From JANQOH01 sp965242575 (GTDB lineage Bacteria > Pseudomonadota > Alphaproteobacteria > UBA7887): 64,000 nucleotides of DNA. The DNA is taken from assembly GCA_965242575.1 (NCBI GenBank), contig OZ251461.1, positions 3,100,001 to 3,164,000 of the forward strand, written 5' to 3'. This document shows, piece by piece, positions 16,012 to 24,282 of this stretch; position 1 is the first letter of the stretch, and every line of letters begins with the position of its first letter. The translations under genes and the position numbers were made by a program. The notes under the pieces are model-generated. The model was not told the DNA's origin, did no database searches, and was given only the letters and a program-made list of their open reading frames with translations.

Positions 16012-17190
16012 ATGATCCCGCGCATCGCCTCCCACGACGTGGAAAGCGCGCTCGAACGCCAGGCCGCCGCCGCCTTGATCGGACCCCGCCAGGCCGGCAA
16101 GACGACGCTGGCGCTGGAGATCGGGCGGGCGCGCGGCGCGCTGTACCTCGACCTGGAGGACCGCGCCGACCGCGACAAACTCGCCGAGCCGGCGCTGTTC
16201 CTCGACCGGTTCGAGGACCGGCTCGTCATTCTCGACGAGATACACCGCGCGCCGGACCTGTTCCAGAGCCTCCGCGCCGCCATCGACCGGGGCCGCCGCG
16301 CGGGCAAGGGCAAGGGCCGGTTCCTCGTGCTCGGCTCGGCCTCCATCGACCTCCTCCGCCAGACCGGCGAGACATTGGCCGGGCGCATCGCCTATGTCGA
16401 CATGACGCCTCTCAACGCGCTGGAGGCGGAGGACTCCCGGGAAGCGCGCGAACGGCTGTGGCTGCGCGGCGGCTTTCCCGACAGCTACCTGGCGCGGAGC
16501 GACCGCGAGAGCATGGCGCTGCGCCGCGACTTCGTGCGCACCTATCTGGAGCGCGACGTCGCGATGTTCGGCCCGCGCGTTCCGGCGCCGACCCTGGAGC
16601 GCCTGTGGACGATGCTCGCGCACGGACAGGGGACGCTGTCGAACGCCTCGACCCTCGCCGCGGCGCTGGGAGCGAGCGCGCGTTCGGTGAGCCGCTACAT
16701 CGACCTGCTGGCCGAACTGCTGCTGGTGCGCCGCCTCCCTCCCCTGCGCGCCAATGTCGGCAAGCGCCTCGTGAAGTCGCCCAAGGTCTATGTGCGCGAC
16801 AGCGGGCTGGTCCACGCGCTGCTCGGAATCGAAACCCCGGAGCAGCTCGCCGGCCACCCCGTCGCCGGCCGCAGCTGGGAAGGCTGCGTCATCGAGACGC
16901 TCCTGTCGGTCCTGCCGCCCGGCGCGGCGGCGGGGTTCTACCGAACGAGCGCCGGCGCGGAGATCGACCTCGCGATCGATCTCGCCGGCGGCGGCGGCCG
17001 GCTGGCGGTGGAGATCAAGCGTTCGCTTTCGGCGCGTCCGAGCCGCGGGTTCCACGCCGCCCGCGCCGATCTCTCCCCGGCGCGCGCCTTCGTCGTCCAC
17101 GCCGGCGAGGATCGGTATCCGGTCGCGGAGGGAGTCGAGGCGATCGGAGTCCGCGAACTCGCCGCCGAGCTGCGCGCCCTCGCCCGGTAA
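16012..17190 (+). CDS. AAA-like ATPase with C-terminal DUF4143
   Basis: A 392-residue protein of the COG1373 ATPase family. Walker A is GPRQAGKTT near residue 24, Walker B is LVILDEIH near residue 76, and FLVLGSAS is the sensor segment. The C-terminal DUF4143 part runs through LLVRRLPPL, SPKVYVRDSGLVHALLGI and EIDLAIDLAGGG...VEIKRS, which resembles a nuclease-like fold. The family is common, patchily distributed and of unproven function. There is no Shine-Dalgarno site because an inverted repeat arm fills that position, hinting at unusual translational control. It is monocistronic. Confidence 0.9.
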   Translation: MIPRIASHDVESALERQAAAALIGPRQAGKTTLALEIGRARGALYLDLEDRADRDKLAEPALFLDRFEDRLVILDEIHRAPDLFQSLRAAIDRGRRAGKGKGRFLVLGSASIDLLRQTGETLAGRIAYVDMTPLNALEAEDSREARERLWLRGGFPDSYLARSDRESMALRRDFVRTYLERDVAMFGPRVPAPTLERLWTMLAHGQGTLSNASTLAAALGASARSVSRYIDLLAELLLVRRLPPLRANVGKRLVKSPKVYVRDSGLVHALLGIETPEQLAGHPVAGRSWEGCVIETLLSVLPPGAAAGFYRTSAGAEIDLAIDLAGGGGRLAVEIKRSLSARPSRGFHAARADLSPARAFVVHAGEDRYPVAEGVEAIGVRELAAELRALAR

Positions 17191-17315
17191 GCCGCCGCCG
17201 CGCGTCACGATTCGGCGGCCTGCCGCTTGACGAACCCCTTGTCGGTCAACCGGACCGGCGGTCGCGCTGGCGCCGGACGCGCGAGCCTGCCGCGCCGGGA
17301 GCCAGGCGGCAACTA

Positions 17316-19643
17316 TTAATCGGCCCGCGATTCCGCGCGCCCGCCGCGCCGGCCGATGAGCCACGCGCCAAGGGCGGGCAGGAGGACGACGGCGCCGACC
17401 ATGTTCACCAGGAACATGAAGGTCAGAACCTTGCCCATATCCGCCTGGAGCTGGAGCGGCGCGGCGATCCAGGTCGCCACCGCCGCCGCCAGCGTCAGGC
17501 CGGTGAGCGCCACCGCCGCGCCGGCCGAGTCCAGCGCGCGTTCGAAGGCGGCGGCGAAATCCAGCCCCTCGGCCAGGTGAAGCCGCAGCCGCCCATAGAC
17601 GTAGACGCCGTAATCGACGCCGATGCCGACGCCCAACGCCACCACCGGCAGGGTCGACACCTTCAGGCCGATCTCCAGCGCCGCCATCAGCGCGTAGGCG
17701 AGCAGCGACACGACGGCCAGCGGGACGACGATGCACGCCGTCGCCGCCGCCGAGCGGAAGAACAGCAGGCACAACGCGACCACCGCCGCATAGACGTAGC
17801 CGAGGATGGGGAACTGCGCCGCCGCCACCTCTTCGTTGGTCGCCGCCATCACGCCGACATTGCCGGCGGCGAGGCGGAAGTCGACGCCCGTGTCCGGGTT
17901 GGCGGCGGCGAATTCCTTGACCGCGGCGACGACGCGGTCGATGGTCGCGGCCTTGTGGTCGGCGGTGTGGATCATGACCGGCATGACGCTGCAATCGGCG
18001 TTGAGCAGCCCGCTGCTCGTCGGCGCGTAGGCGCCGGCCTGCGCTAGGACGTAAGGGTCGCGCGGGATCGTCCGCCATTTCGGGGCGCCTTCCTTGAGGC
18101 CCGCGGCGACCGAGCGGACGACCTCGGTGAACGCCGCCACCGACCGGACGCCTTCGACGTTGCGCATGCGCCACGCGAAGCGGTCCAGCGTCTCCATGAT
18201 CGCGTAGTCGATGCAGCCCTCGGGCCGGGTCTCGGCGATGACCGTGAGCACGTCCACGCCGATGTCGAAACGCGCGGCGATGGCGGCCGAATCGCGGTTG
18301 TAGGCGGAGTCGGGGCGCAGTTCGGGGACGCCGCGATGCTGGTCGCCGATGCGCACGGTCGGCGCCTGGACCGCGCCGAAGGCGGCGAGCGCGGCGGCGC
18401 CGGCGATGACCGCCAGCGCCGGGCCGCGCCGCGCCGGCGCCGCCAGAAGCCGGCGCAGCGGGCGAAGCGGCGCGAGCGGCCGCCGGCCGCGGGCCGGGCC
18501 GCCGGGCGCCGACCACGAGAGCAGCACCGGCAGCAATCCCAGATTGGTGAGGACGATGGCGGCGACGCCCAGGCTGGCGGCGATGGCGATCTCCTGGATC
18601 ACCGGCACCGGGATGAGCGCGATGGCGACGAAGCCCACCGTGTCGGAGGCGAGGGCGACGGTCCCCGGCAGCAGGAGGCGGCGCAGGCCGCGCCGCGCGG
18701 CCTCCAGCGGCGCCGCGCCGGCCGCCGCCTCCGCCCGCGCCGCGCCGACCATCTGGACGCCGTGGCTGACGCCGATGGCGAACACCAGGAACGGCACCAG
18801 GATCGACATGGGGTCGATGCCGTAGCCGAGGGCGGCGAGCGCGCCGAGCTGCCAGACCATCGCGCACAGCGCGCAGCCGAGCAGCATCGCCGCGACTCGC
18901 GTCGACCCGGCGTAGAGCCGGACGAACAGCGCGGTGACGGCGAAGGTGGCGGCGAAGGACAGCGCCACCCGCGCCGCGCCGGCGGCGATGTCTCCCATGA
19001 CCTTGGCGAAGCCGATGACGTGGACGTCGACGACGCCGCCCGCCTCGGCCTCGCGGCGGATGCGCTCGAGCTCCCCGGCGACCCGGAGGTAGTCGAGGCG
19101 TTCGCCGGTGTTGGGGTCGAACTCCTGGAGCTTGGCGCTCACCAGCGCGCCGGAGAAGTCGTTGGCGACCAGCCGCCCGACGATCCCCGCCTTGACGACG
19201 TTCTCGCGGACTTGCGCCAGCCCCTCCGCGGTCGGCGCGAAGTCGGCCGGCAGGACGTCGCCGCTCGCCAGCCCGTCCTCGACGACCTCGATGTAGCGGA
19301 CGTTGGGGGTGAGCGGCGAATAGACCTGCGTCCGGTCGACTCCGGGCAGGAAGAACACTGCGTCGGTGACCTGGCGCAGCAGGGCGAAGAACTCCGGCGT
19401 GAACATGTCGCCGCCGCGCGCCGCGAGCGCCACCGCCACGCGGTCGGCGCCGCCGAAATCGTCGCGGTGCTCGAGGAACGTCCGCATGTATTCGTGCGCG
19501 ACGGGGAGCTGCTTGGTGAAGCCGGCGTCGACGCGCAGGCCGGTCGCCGCCGACCACGCCATCGCCAGTGTGGCGAGCGCGAACGCCGCCGCCGTAACGC
19601 GGCGGCGCCCGAAGACGAGGCGGTCGACGAGGTCCGCCGCCAC
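17316..19643 (-). CDS. RND/MMPL-family membrane transporter
   Basis: A 775-residue inner-membrane transporter with the two-half RND layout: one membrane helix near the N-terminus, a large periplasmic loop, then a bundle of five helices, repeated once. The GIDPMSILVPFLVFAIGVSHGVQM and GVGIGVDYGVYVYGRLR stretches are the typical helix-4 proton-relay regions of MMPL-type exporters. The start is GTG at 19643, seven bases after the stop of the YCF48-like gene. In other proteobacteria, DUF1302, DUF1329, YCF48-like and RND genes travel together and are thought to move hydrophobic molecules across the envelope; the cargo here is unknown. Confidence 0.9.
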   Translation of the reverse strand: MAADLVDRLVFGRRRVTAAAFALATLAMAWSAATGLRVDAGFTKQLPVAHEYMRTFLEHRDDFGGADRVAVALAARGGDMFTPEFFALLRQVTDAVFFLPGVDRTQVYSPLTPNVRYIEVVEDGLASGDVLPADFAPTAEGLAQVRENVVKAGIVGRLVANDFSGALVSAKLQEFDPNTGERLDYLRVAGELERIRREAEAGGVVDVHVIGFAKVMGDIAAGAARVALSFAATFAVTALFVRLYAGSTRVAAMLLGCALCAMVWQLGALAALGYGIDPMSILVPFLVFAIGVSHGVQMVGAARAEAAAGAAPLEAARRGLRRLLLPGTVALASDTVGFVAIALIPVPVIQEIAIAASLGVAAIVLTNLGLLPVLLSWSAPGGPARGRRPLAPLRPLRRLLAAPARRGPALAVIAGAAALAAFGAVQAPTVRIGDQHRGVPELRPDSAYNRDSAAIAARFDIGVDVLTVIAETRPEGCIDYAIMETLDRFAWRMRNVEGVRSVAAFTEVVRSVAAGLKEGAPKWRTIPRDPYVLAQAGAYAPTSSGLLNADCSVMPVMIHTADHKAATIDRVVAAVKEFAAANPDTGVDFRLAAGNVGVMAATNEEVAAAQFPILGYVYAAVVALCLLFFRSAAATACIVVPLAVVSLLAYALMAALEIGLKVSTLPVVALGVGIGVDYGVYVYGRLRLHLAEGLDFAAAFERALDSAGAAVALTGLTLAAAVATWIAAPLQLQADMGKVLTFMFLVNMVGAVVLLPALGAWLIGRRGGRAESRAD

Positions 19644-19650
19644 CGCGCGC

Positions 19651-20670
19651 CTACTCGCCGGCGGCCAGCGGGACTGCGCCGAACTCGCCGACCAGGAGGA
19701 CGCGGCCGCCGGGGGCGGCGAACGCGCCCGCCGCGCCGCGCCGCGACGGCGCCGGCAGCGCCGCCGCGGTGCGCCCGCCGTCGCGGCTCTCCAGAACCGT
19801 TCCGGCGAGGCCGGCGATGAGTATCCGCCCGCCGCCGGCGCGGGCGAGGGCGGTCAGCGTCGCCTCGGTTCCGGTGCGGACCCGCGTCCAGCTGGCGCCG
19901 CCGTCCGCCGAACGGTAGAGGCGCCCGCGCAGCCCGGCCGCCAGCACCGTGTCGCGGTCGAGGGCGAGGGCGGCGAACCACGAGCCGCCATAGGGCGAGG
20001 CGAGCGCGCGCCACGACTCGCCGCCGTCGTCGGAGCGGTAGAGCGCCCCCGCCTCGCCGGCGAGGTAGAGCCGGTCCGGCCCCGCCGGCGCGATGGCGTT
20101 GAGGTGGTAGTCGTCGGCGAAGTCGTTTCCGGCTTGGCGCAGCAGCGGCGCGCCGTCGGGATCGCCGCCGGGGCAGCCGTTGCGGCAGGTCCAGCCGGCG
20201 CCGCCGTCGGCGGTGGCGAGGACCAGCCCGAAGCCGCCCACGGCGATGCCGGACCGGGAGTCGCGGAACCACACGTCGAGCAGCGGAACCGCCGCCTCCG
20301 GCGCGCGGTGGACCAGCTCCCACGTCTCGCCGCCGTCGCCGGTGCGCAGGACGACGGCGTCGTGGCCGACCGCCCAGCCGGTGTTCTCGTCGTGCATGTG
20401 GACGGCGGTGAGCAGGGCGCGGACCGGAACCCGCGCCTGGGTCCACGTCCCGCCGCCGTCGTCGGAGAACAGGATGTGCCCGCGCGCGCCGACGACGACC
20501 GCGCGCCCGCCCACCGCAGCGCCGTCGATCAACAGCGAGGCGGCGGCGAGGCGCGCGTCCTCCGCCGGGATCGGCGCGGCGGCGGCGGACTCCCCGGCCC
20601 GCGCCGGCGCGGCGAGCGCCAGCGCGGCGAGGAGCGCGAGGCGGCGCGCCGCGGCGGGCGCGCGGCTCAG
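19651..20670 (-). CDS. YCF48/BNR-like secreted beta-propeller
   Basis: A 339-residue propeller with repeats of the form SDDGGGTWTQ, GDGGETWELV, ADGGAGWTC, SDDGGESWRAL, SADGGASWTRV and SRDGGRT, the same blade motif as the YCF48/HCF136 photosystem assembly factors. A signal peptide (RRLALLAALALAAPARA) precedes it. No ATG, GTG or TTG lies between the DUF1329 stop and the signal peptide. The CTG at 20670, overlapping that stop as CTGA and preceded by GAGGGCCGGCG, gives a clean signal peptide and is the best start. A GTG at 20739 would add 23 residues before it. It is the third gene of the envelope operon. Confidence 0.82.
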   Translation of the reverse strand: MSRAPAAARRLALLAALALAAPARAGESAAAAPIPAEDARLAAASLLIDGAAVGGRAVVVGARGHILFSDDGGGTWTQARVPVRALLTAVHMHDENTGWAVGHDAVVLRTGDGGETWELVHRAPEAAVPLLDVWFRDSRSGIAVGGFGLVLATADGGAGWTCRNGCPGGDPDGAPLLRQAGNDFADDYHLNAIAPAGPDRLYLAGEAGALYRSDDGGESWRALASPYGGSWFAALALDRDTVLAAGLRGRLYRSADGGASWTRVRTGTEATLTALARAGGGRILIAGLAGTVLESRDGGRTAAALPAPSRRGAAGAFAAPGGRVLLVGEFGAVPLAAGE

Positions 20671-22043
20671 CGCCGGCCCTCGCGGCGCAGCGCCGCCGGG
20701 GTGAAGTCGCGCGACGTAGCCCCCGCGTCCCAGACGCACATCGAATACTCGTTGTCGAGGCCGAGCGCCAGGTAGCGCCCCGCCTGCAGGTCGGTGTGGA
20801 CCTCGAGGGTGGGCCAGATCAGCGGCTTCTCGTAATAGTTGATGACGTGGCCCTCGGACACCCGCCACAGTTCGTCGCGGTTGTCGTAGACGTCGACCAG
20901 GAGGATCTGCCACGAATCCTCGTCGATGTAGAAGGTCCGCCGCTTGTAGATGTGGCGCGCATCCGCCTTCAGCGTCGCCTCGACGACCCACACGCGGTGC
21001 AGTTCGTAACGCAGGTGCTCGGTATTGACGTGCAGCGGCGAGAGGATGTCGGAGAAGGCGAGATCGCCGCTGTGCAGCCGGTAGGCGTTGTAGGGGACGT
21101 AGATTTCGCGCTTGCCGACGAGCTCCCAGTCGTAGCGGTCGACGGCGCCGTTGAACATGTCGAACTGGTCGGCGGTGCGCAGCCCGTCGGTGGTGGTGCC
21201 GGGGTTGTCGTAGGCGACGTTCGGCGCCCGGCGCACCCGGCGCTGGCCGGGGTTGTAGGTCCAGGCGTTGCGGGGCTCGCGGACCTGGTTCATGGTCTCG
21301 TGGACGAGCAGCAGGTCGCCGGCCAGCCGCGCCGGGGAGAGCACCCGCTGCTTGAACAGGATCATCGTGTTGTCGAGCGCCTCCTCGGTCATGCCGGGGA
21401 GCGCGTAGCGCAGCTCGAACTCGATGCCGAATTTGACCAGCGTGTAGTCGCCGCCGCGGGTGACCGCGGCCTGGCCGATGACGCAGGACGCGGTCTCCCC
21501 GCGGTAGCGCAGCAGGTGGTTCCAGATCGCCTCCAGCCCGTTGGCGGGGATGGGGAACGGGATTCCGATGACGGCGCCGCCGACTCCGTTGCCGCCGTCC
21601 ACCAGCGCGGCGGTGGCGGCGGCGGCGCGCGTTGCGTCGTAGATGCGCTGCGGCGCCGACGCGCTGCGCCGCGTCGGATAGACCGGCATGGCGAAGCTCT
21701 CGTAGGTCTCCAGCATCCGCTGGTGGCCGACCGAGAGGCGGGCGCGGTGGGCGTCGAGGTTGCCGGCGTCGATGGCGAACAGCGGGCGGTCGGCGGCGTA
21801 GGGGTCGCGGTGGTGCTCGCCGACGACGTAGCCCGCCGGCGGCGCGGTTACGCCGCCGGTCCATTCGGGGATGGCGCCGTCGGCGCCGCCCGCCCGCTCG
21901 CCGCCGAGCGGCGTCAGGTCGGCCCCGAGGCGGGCGATCTGGTCGGCGGAAAGCTCGGCCGCGGCCGGCGGGGCGGCGGCGAGGCAGGCCAGGGCGAGCG
22001 CGAACGCGGCGCCGCGGCGCAGGGGAAGCGCGGTGTCGGACAT
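20667..22043 (-). CDS. DUF1329 outer-membrane-associated protein
   Basis: A 458-residue secreted protein with a signal peptide (FALALACLAAAPPAAA). The DUF1329 hallmarks are GIPFPIPANGLEAIWNHLLRY, NPGQRRVRRAPNVAYDNPG, DMFNGAVDRYDWELVGKREIYVPYN and HRVWVVEATLKADARHIYKRR. DUF1329 proteins resemble LolB/LolA-like lipid-binding folds and nearly always accompany DUF1302 barrels and an RND transporter. Together they probably form an envelope pathway for a hydrophobic compound. It begins ten bases after the DUF1302 stop and overlaps the next gene at a CTGA junction. Confidence 0.93.
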   Translation of the reverse strand: MSDTALPLRRGAAFALALACLAAAPPAAAELSADQIARLGADLTPLGGERAGGADGAIPEWTGGVTAPPAGYVVGEHHRDPYAADRPLFAIDAGNLDAHRARLSVGHQRMLETYESFAMPVYPTRRSASAPQRIYDATRAAAATAALVDGGNGVGGAVIGIPFPIPANGLEAIWNHLLRYRGETASCVIGQAAVTRGGDYTLVKFGIEFELRYALPGMTEEALDNTMILFKQRVLSPARLAGDLLLVHETMNQVREPRNAWTYNPGQRRVRRAPNVAYDNPGTTTDGLRTADQFDMFNGAVDRYDWELVGKREIYVPYNAYRLHSGDLAFSDILSPLHVNTEHLRYELHRVWVVEATLKADARHIYKRRTFYIDEDSWQILLVDVYDNRDELWRVSEGHVINYYEKPLIWPTLEVHTDLQAGRYLALGLDNEYSMCVWDAGATSRDFTPAALRREGRR

Positions 22044-22053
22044 CGGCGTGACC

Positions 22054-24102
22054 TCAGAACGAATAGCTGGCGGAGACGGCGACGAAGTCCCGGTCGGCCA
22101 GGTAGTTCCTGCCGCCGCCGTACATCGTGTAGCTCAGGTCGGCCCGCACGCTGTCGAGCCAGCCGACTCCGAGGCCCAGGGTGAGCGCGGTGCGGCCCTC
22201 GACGAACTGGCCGCCCGGCCCCGGGCTGCTGCCGCCCACGTCGTGCTGGAACTGCGCGTAGGGGGAAAGCCGCACCGCGCCGATGGCGTTGTTGTAGTCG
22301 AGCCGCCCGGCGGCGCGGTAGCCCCACGAGGTCGCGTCGGCGGGGTCGTCGCCGGCGCCCAGCGTGTCCAGCGGCAGCGTCTGCGAGTCCGGCATGTCGT
22401 GGACGTGCGAGACGGCGGCCTCGGCGACGAACACCGCGCCGTCGGCGCCGAGCGCCGGGCCGAACGCCCGCGTCGCCGTGGCCTGCAACTGGCTCACGTC
22501 GCGTTGGACGTAGCCTTGCAGGTAGGTCCCCAGCGGCGCGAGGGTTTCGGGCGTCGGCTGGCCGCCGGCGACGTAGGCCGCGAGCGCATCGAACATGGGC
22601 CTCAGGCCCTCGCGGAACATCGAATCCTCGGCGCGCTGCAACGGCGTGTCGGGACGCCAGGAGTACTCGCCCTGGAGCGCCCAGCCCGACGTCCCGAGCA
22701 CGGTGTTGAAGCTGAATCCGAACACCTGGAGGTCCTCGGGATATTCGACCAGGTAGCGCGCCGTCCGCCCGTAAAGGTCGGTGGCGATGGCTCCGGCGAT
22801 CTCCCGCAGCTGGGCCAGCACCCGGTTCTCGACCTCGCCGTCGACGCGTTCGGCGATGGCGGCCTGGGTCTCCGGCGCCGCGAGCTGCGCGGCGACGCGG
22901 CCCTGGACGACCCGGGCCCGGTTCGGCGTGTCTGCGGGAACGGCCGCCTCCACCGCTTGCGCGATGTTCGCCGTGAACCCGGCGAGCACCTGCTCGCGGA
23001 CCAGCGGCGCGGCCTGCGCCGCCATCGCCCCGTAGGTCCTGGAGGTCGAGATCGGCAGCGTCGCCATCGCCTGGGCGGCGTCGTTCAGGCCCTGCCGGGT
23101 CCCGTAAAGGGCGCTGACGAGCGGCAGGCGGCTGTGGTGGTTCACGAAGTAGAAGCCGAATTCGGTGTCGGCCAGCTCCTCGGCGTAGTAGCGGACGGCG
23201 ACCCCCCATTGGCCCGAATCGCGCGCGTCGCGGTCGGCGGCGCGCGGCACGCTCATGAAGTCGAGGCCGAAACTGCCCGGCAGGCCGGCGGCGGCGAGGT
23301 CGGCGTTGATCGCCGGGGCGAGCGGCGACAATCTGTTGAACGCGCCGCCGCGGTCGGAGACGGGGAGGTCGTCGGTGTAGAGGAACGCGCGTTCGCCGCC
23401 GGGGGTGGCGTAGTCGTTGGTCGAGAAGTAGGTCCCGCTCGGGTCGATGCGGGTCTCCGCCCACTTCAGCTGGTAGAACCCCTCCAGCGACAGGTTCGGG
23501 GTGGGCGCCGCGGCGACCGCGGCGACGGGGACGGGCAGCAGGCCCTCGCGCAGTTCCGCCCCCGGCTTGCGCAGGCGCGCTGCGTCGAACGGATTGACGA
23601 CGTTGACGCCGCCCTGGATGAACGTGCTCTCGCCCCAATTGAGGACCAGGTTGCCGATGCGCGCGTCGACCGGCGTGTCGCCGAGGTCGAACGCGCCGCT
23701 GACGTAGAGGTCGAGGACTTCGACGTCGTCGCCCACCCGGTCGCGCGCCTCCGCCGAAAGCGGCGTCCGCGCCCCGGCGCCCTTGCGGTTCTCGAAATCG
23801 ACGAAGCCCTGGACGCGGGCGAACGCGCCGAGGCCGCCGCTCCGGACGTCCAGCTCGCTGACGAAGCGCGAGGTGTTGCTGACGATCCCGCGTTCGTAGT
23901 TCAGGTCGCCGTCGTTGGAGTTGACCCGTTCCGGCATGGCCTTGGGGTCGGACAGGCGGAACGACAGGCCGTGCGACAGGGTGGTGTCGAGGCTGGCGGC
24001 GGCGCCGCCGGCCTGGAATTCGACCGCGCCCGCCGGCGCGGTCGCGAGCGCGGCGGCGCAAAGTGCGGCGCCCAGCGGCGGGACGCGCTGCGTTCGATGC
24101 AT
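22054..24102 (-). CDS. DUF1302 outer-membrane protein
   Basis: A 682-residue exported protein with a signal peptide (LGAALCAAALATAPAGA). It shows the DUF1302 features: SLDTTLSHGLSFR, NSNDGDLNYERGIVSN, LVLNWGESTFIQGGVNVVNPFD and the C-terminal aromatic ending VSASYSF typical of outer-membrane beta-barrels. It is the first gene of the four-gene operon DUF1302 - DUF1329 - YCF48-like - RND. The ATG at 24102 follows GGGGGAAATCC. The family is associated with transport or catabolism of hydrophobic substrates in proteobacteria; the exact role is unproven. Confidence 0.92.
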   Translation of the reverse strand: MHRTQRVPPLGAALCAAALATAPAGAVEFQAGGAAASLDTTLSHGLSFRLSDPKAMPERVNSNDGDLNYERGIVSNTSRFVSELDVRSGGLGAFARVQGFVDFENRKGAGARTPLSAEARDRVGDDVEVLDLYVSGAFDLGDTPVDARIGNLVLNWGESTFIQGGVNVVNPFDAARLRKPGAELREGLLPVPVAAVAAAPTPNLSLEGFYQLKWAETRIDPSGTYFSTNDYATPGGERAFLYTDDLPVSDRGGAFNRLSPLAPAINADLAAAGLPGSFGLDFMSVPRAADRDARDSGQWGVAVRYYAEELADTEFGFYFVNHHSRLPLVSALYGTRQGLNDAAQAMATLPISTSRTYGAMAAQAAPLVREQVLAGFTANIAQAVEAAVPADTPNRARVVQGRVAAQLAAPETQAAIAERVDGEVENRVLAQLREIAGAIATDLYGRTARYLVEYPEDLQVFGFSFNTVLGTSGWALQGEYSWRPDTPLQRAEDSMFREGLRPMFDALAAYVAGGQPTPETLAPLGTYLQGYVQRDVSQLQATATRAFGPALGADGAVFVAEAAVSHVHDMPDSQTLPLDTLGAGDDPADATSWGYRAAGRLDYNNAIGAVRLSPYAQFQHDVGGSSPGPGGQFVEGRTALTLGLGVGWLDSVRADLSYTMYGGGRNYLADRDFVAVSASYSF

Positions 24103-24200
24103 GGATTTCCCCCGAGCCCGTTTGCGTGCGACGGCGCGACGATACGCCGCCGGCGGCGGCGCGCGCAAGCGCGGCGGCGCCCGTAACGGGAATTGCGGCG

Positions 24201-24222
24201 TTGACGCGGGCGAGGGGGAGGG
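24201..24222 (+). promoter_or_regulatory. Possible promoter for the Calx-beta ORF
   Basis: TTGACG at 24201-24206, followed after 18 bases by TAAACC or after 16 bases by TCTAAA. The placement suits transcription into the ORF at 24283. In that frame TGA at 24202-24204 closes the frame upstream, so no longer N-terminus exists. Only a moderate match to consensus. Confidence 0.35.
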
Positions 24223-24282
24223 TCTAAACCCCCGCCGAGCGCGGCGGAGGGAGACTCCGGGACGACGAATCTGGACTACACG

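Noticed and set aside
17191..17315. A possible gene remnant between the ATPase and the RND transporter (minus-strand tail ending RLTDKGFVKRQAAES)
   Set aside because: Too short to identify, with no start or domain; it may be chance coding.
15763..19557. A 1264-codon open frame on the minus strand
   Set aside because: It overlaps the RND transporter in another frame and the DUF4143 ATPase on the other strand, with Arg/Ala/Gly-rich shadow composition; high GC content keeps such frames open.
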